From Curvibacter sp. (GTDB lineage Bacteria > Pseudomonadota > Gammaproteobacteria > Burkholderiales > Burkholderiaceae_C), in assembly GCA_003500955.1 (NCBI GenBank), contig DNQP01000288.1, forward strand, positions 7,767 to 14,127: a DNA stretch of 6,361 bases, given 5' to 3'. Below are positions 5,796 through 6,361 of this stretch, piece by piece. How positions within the stretch are numbered: position 1 is the first letter of the stretch; every line of letters begins with the position of its first letter. The notes beneath the pieces were generated by a model. That model made no database searches. It saw nothing but the letters and a program-made list of their open reading frames with translations, and had not been told where the DNA came from. Made by a program: the position numbers and the translations under genes.

Positions 5796-6361
5796 TCACT
5801 GCTCGAGTGCTGCCGCCCGGTTGAGCGCCTTCTGCCCGGCATCCGTATTGCCCTGGGCGATCCGGGCCTGGCCGATCACGCGCCAGTTCAGCGCCTGCAA
5901 GGGCCGCTGCCCACCGGCAAAGCTGTTGGACTTCTGGGCCAGGGAGATCGCCTGGGCATATTGCCCCTGGGCCAGACGCAGCTGGGCCAGCTCGTGCCAC
6001 AGGCGTGCATTGCGTGGCTCGATACGCAAGGCACGCTCCAGGGTCGCGCTGGCCGCATCGGGGCGCCCGGCATCGGCGTCCGACTGCGCGCGGTCCAGCA
6101 AGGCGATCACGGCCCGGTTACCCGAGGCCGGCGGGAGCGGCGCAGGCTCCGCGGCCGCGGGAAGCTCAGCGCCCGGCACGCCCTCACCGCCGGGCACAGG
6201 GCTGGCCTGGGCCGTCGGGTTCGGCGGGGTGACCATGATCTGGCCCCCTCCTTGAGCTGGCGATGTCTCCCCTGCCGGGGCCTGTGGCGCCGTGCCCACG
6301 CTGGCACAGCCTGCCAGCAGCAGGAGCGCTGCTGCGAGGGAATAGCTCAGGTATTGCTTCA
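5796..6361 (-). CDS. TPR-containing outer-membrane lipoprotein, LpoP-like (start codon one base outside the window)
   Basis: The frame runs to the window edge, where the visible TG at 6361-6360 would complete an ATG with one base beyond the edge, giving 188 residues. An internal GTG at 6299 is possible but would discard an obvious signal peptide. Residues 1-18 are KQYLSY plus a leucine/alanine core, then the lipobox L-A-G-C with the lipidated Cys at 19. The next residues are A-S, not Asp, so Lol sorting to the outer membrane is expected. Residues about 22-82 are a Pro/Ala/Gly-rich disordered linker. Residues about 84-118, 119-149 and 158-188 are three TPR-type helical hairpins (LERALRIEPRNARLWHELAQ and AQGQYAQAISLAQKSNSFAG are typical). 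Lipobox, proline linker and C-terminal TPR match LpoP, the activator of PBP1b in Pseudomonas; this is inference by architecture and remembered similarity. A 23-bp gap then a hairpin follow its stop, so it is probably transcribed separately from tpsB. Confidence 0.85.
   Translation of the reverse strand, partial: KQYLSYSLAAALLLLAGCASVGTAPQAPAGETSPAQGGGQIMVTPPNPTAQASPVPGGEGVPGAELPAAAEPAPLPPASGNRAVIALLDRAQSDADAGRPDAASATLERALRIEPRNARLWHELAQLRLAQGQYAQAISLAQKSNSFAGGQRPLQALNWRVIGQARIAQGNTDAGQKALNRAAALEQ

Noticed and set aside
5731..6255. Plus-strand 174-codon frame opposite the TPR lipoprotein
   Set aside because: It is antisense to a lipoprotein gene with clear lipobox and TPR motifs, and its own translation has no recognisable features.

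Overview
The window is GC-rich and all supportable genes lie on the minus strand. The proteins are those of a Gram-negative (diderm) bacterium: a two-partner secretion (type Vb) pair, a Sec-exported protein and an outer-membrane-type lipoprotein. GC-rich codon use and family resemblance suggest a beta- or gammaproteobacterium (Burkholderiales-like is my best guess). No 16S or other phylogenetic marker is present, so this is inference.

Layout, read in the direction of transcription (right to left). (1) A TPR lipoprotein with a proline-rich linker fills 5796-6361; its start codon lies one base outside the window. It resembles LpoP-type activators of penicillin-binding protein 1b. (2) A 215-bp intergenic region follows. 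It holds a strong hairpin just after the lipoprotein gene, then a conspicuous cluster of TGTAAC/GTTACA elements with exact 10-bp spacing, then a leader hairpin. (3) A TpsB outer-membrane transporter (FhaC/ShlB family, 557 aa) occupies 3907-5580. (4) After 25 bp comes its TpsA exoprotein (1241 aa, 156-3881). This has an N-terminal TPS secretion domain followed by three successive pectin-lyase-like beta-helix modules and a degenerate 34-residue repeat region. (5) After another 83 bp, the first 24 codons (a signal peptide) of a further exported protein run off the left edge.

Working model: TpsB recognises the TPS domain of TpsA in the periplasm and threads the exoprotein across the outer membrane, where it folds as a long beta-helix fibre. 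The tandem operator upstream of tpsB is the probable control point of the operon and looks like a target of an OmpR/PhoB-type response regulator. The downstream exported protein has its own ribosome binding site, and no clear terminator separates it from tpsA, so it may belong to the same transcript. The most unusual parts are the TpsA architecture and the operator array. I see no CRISPR, mobile element, RNA gene or recombination site.
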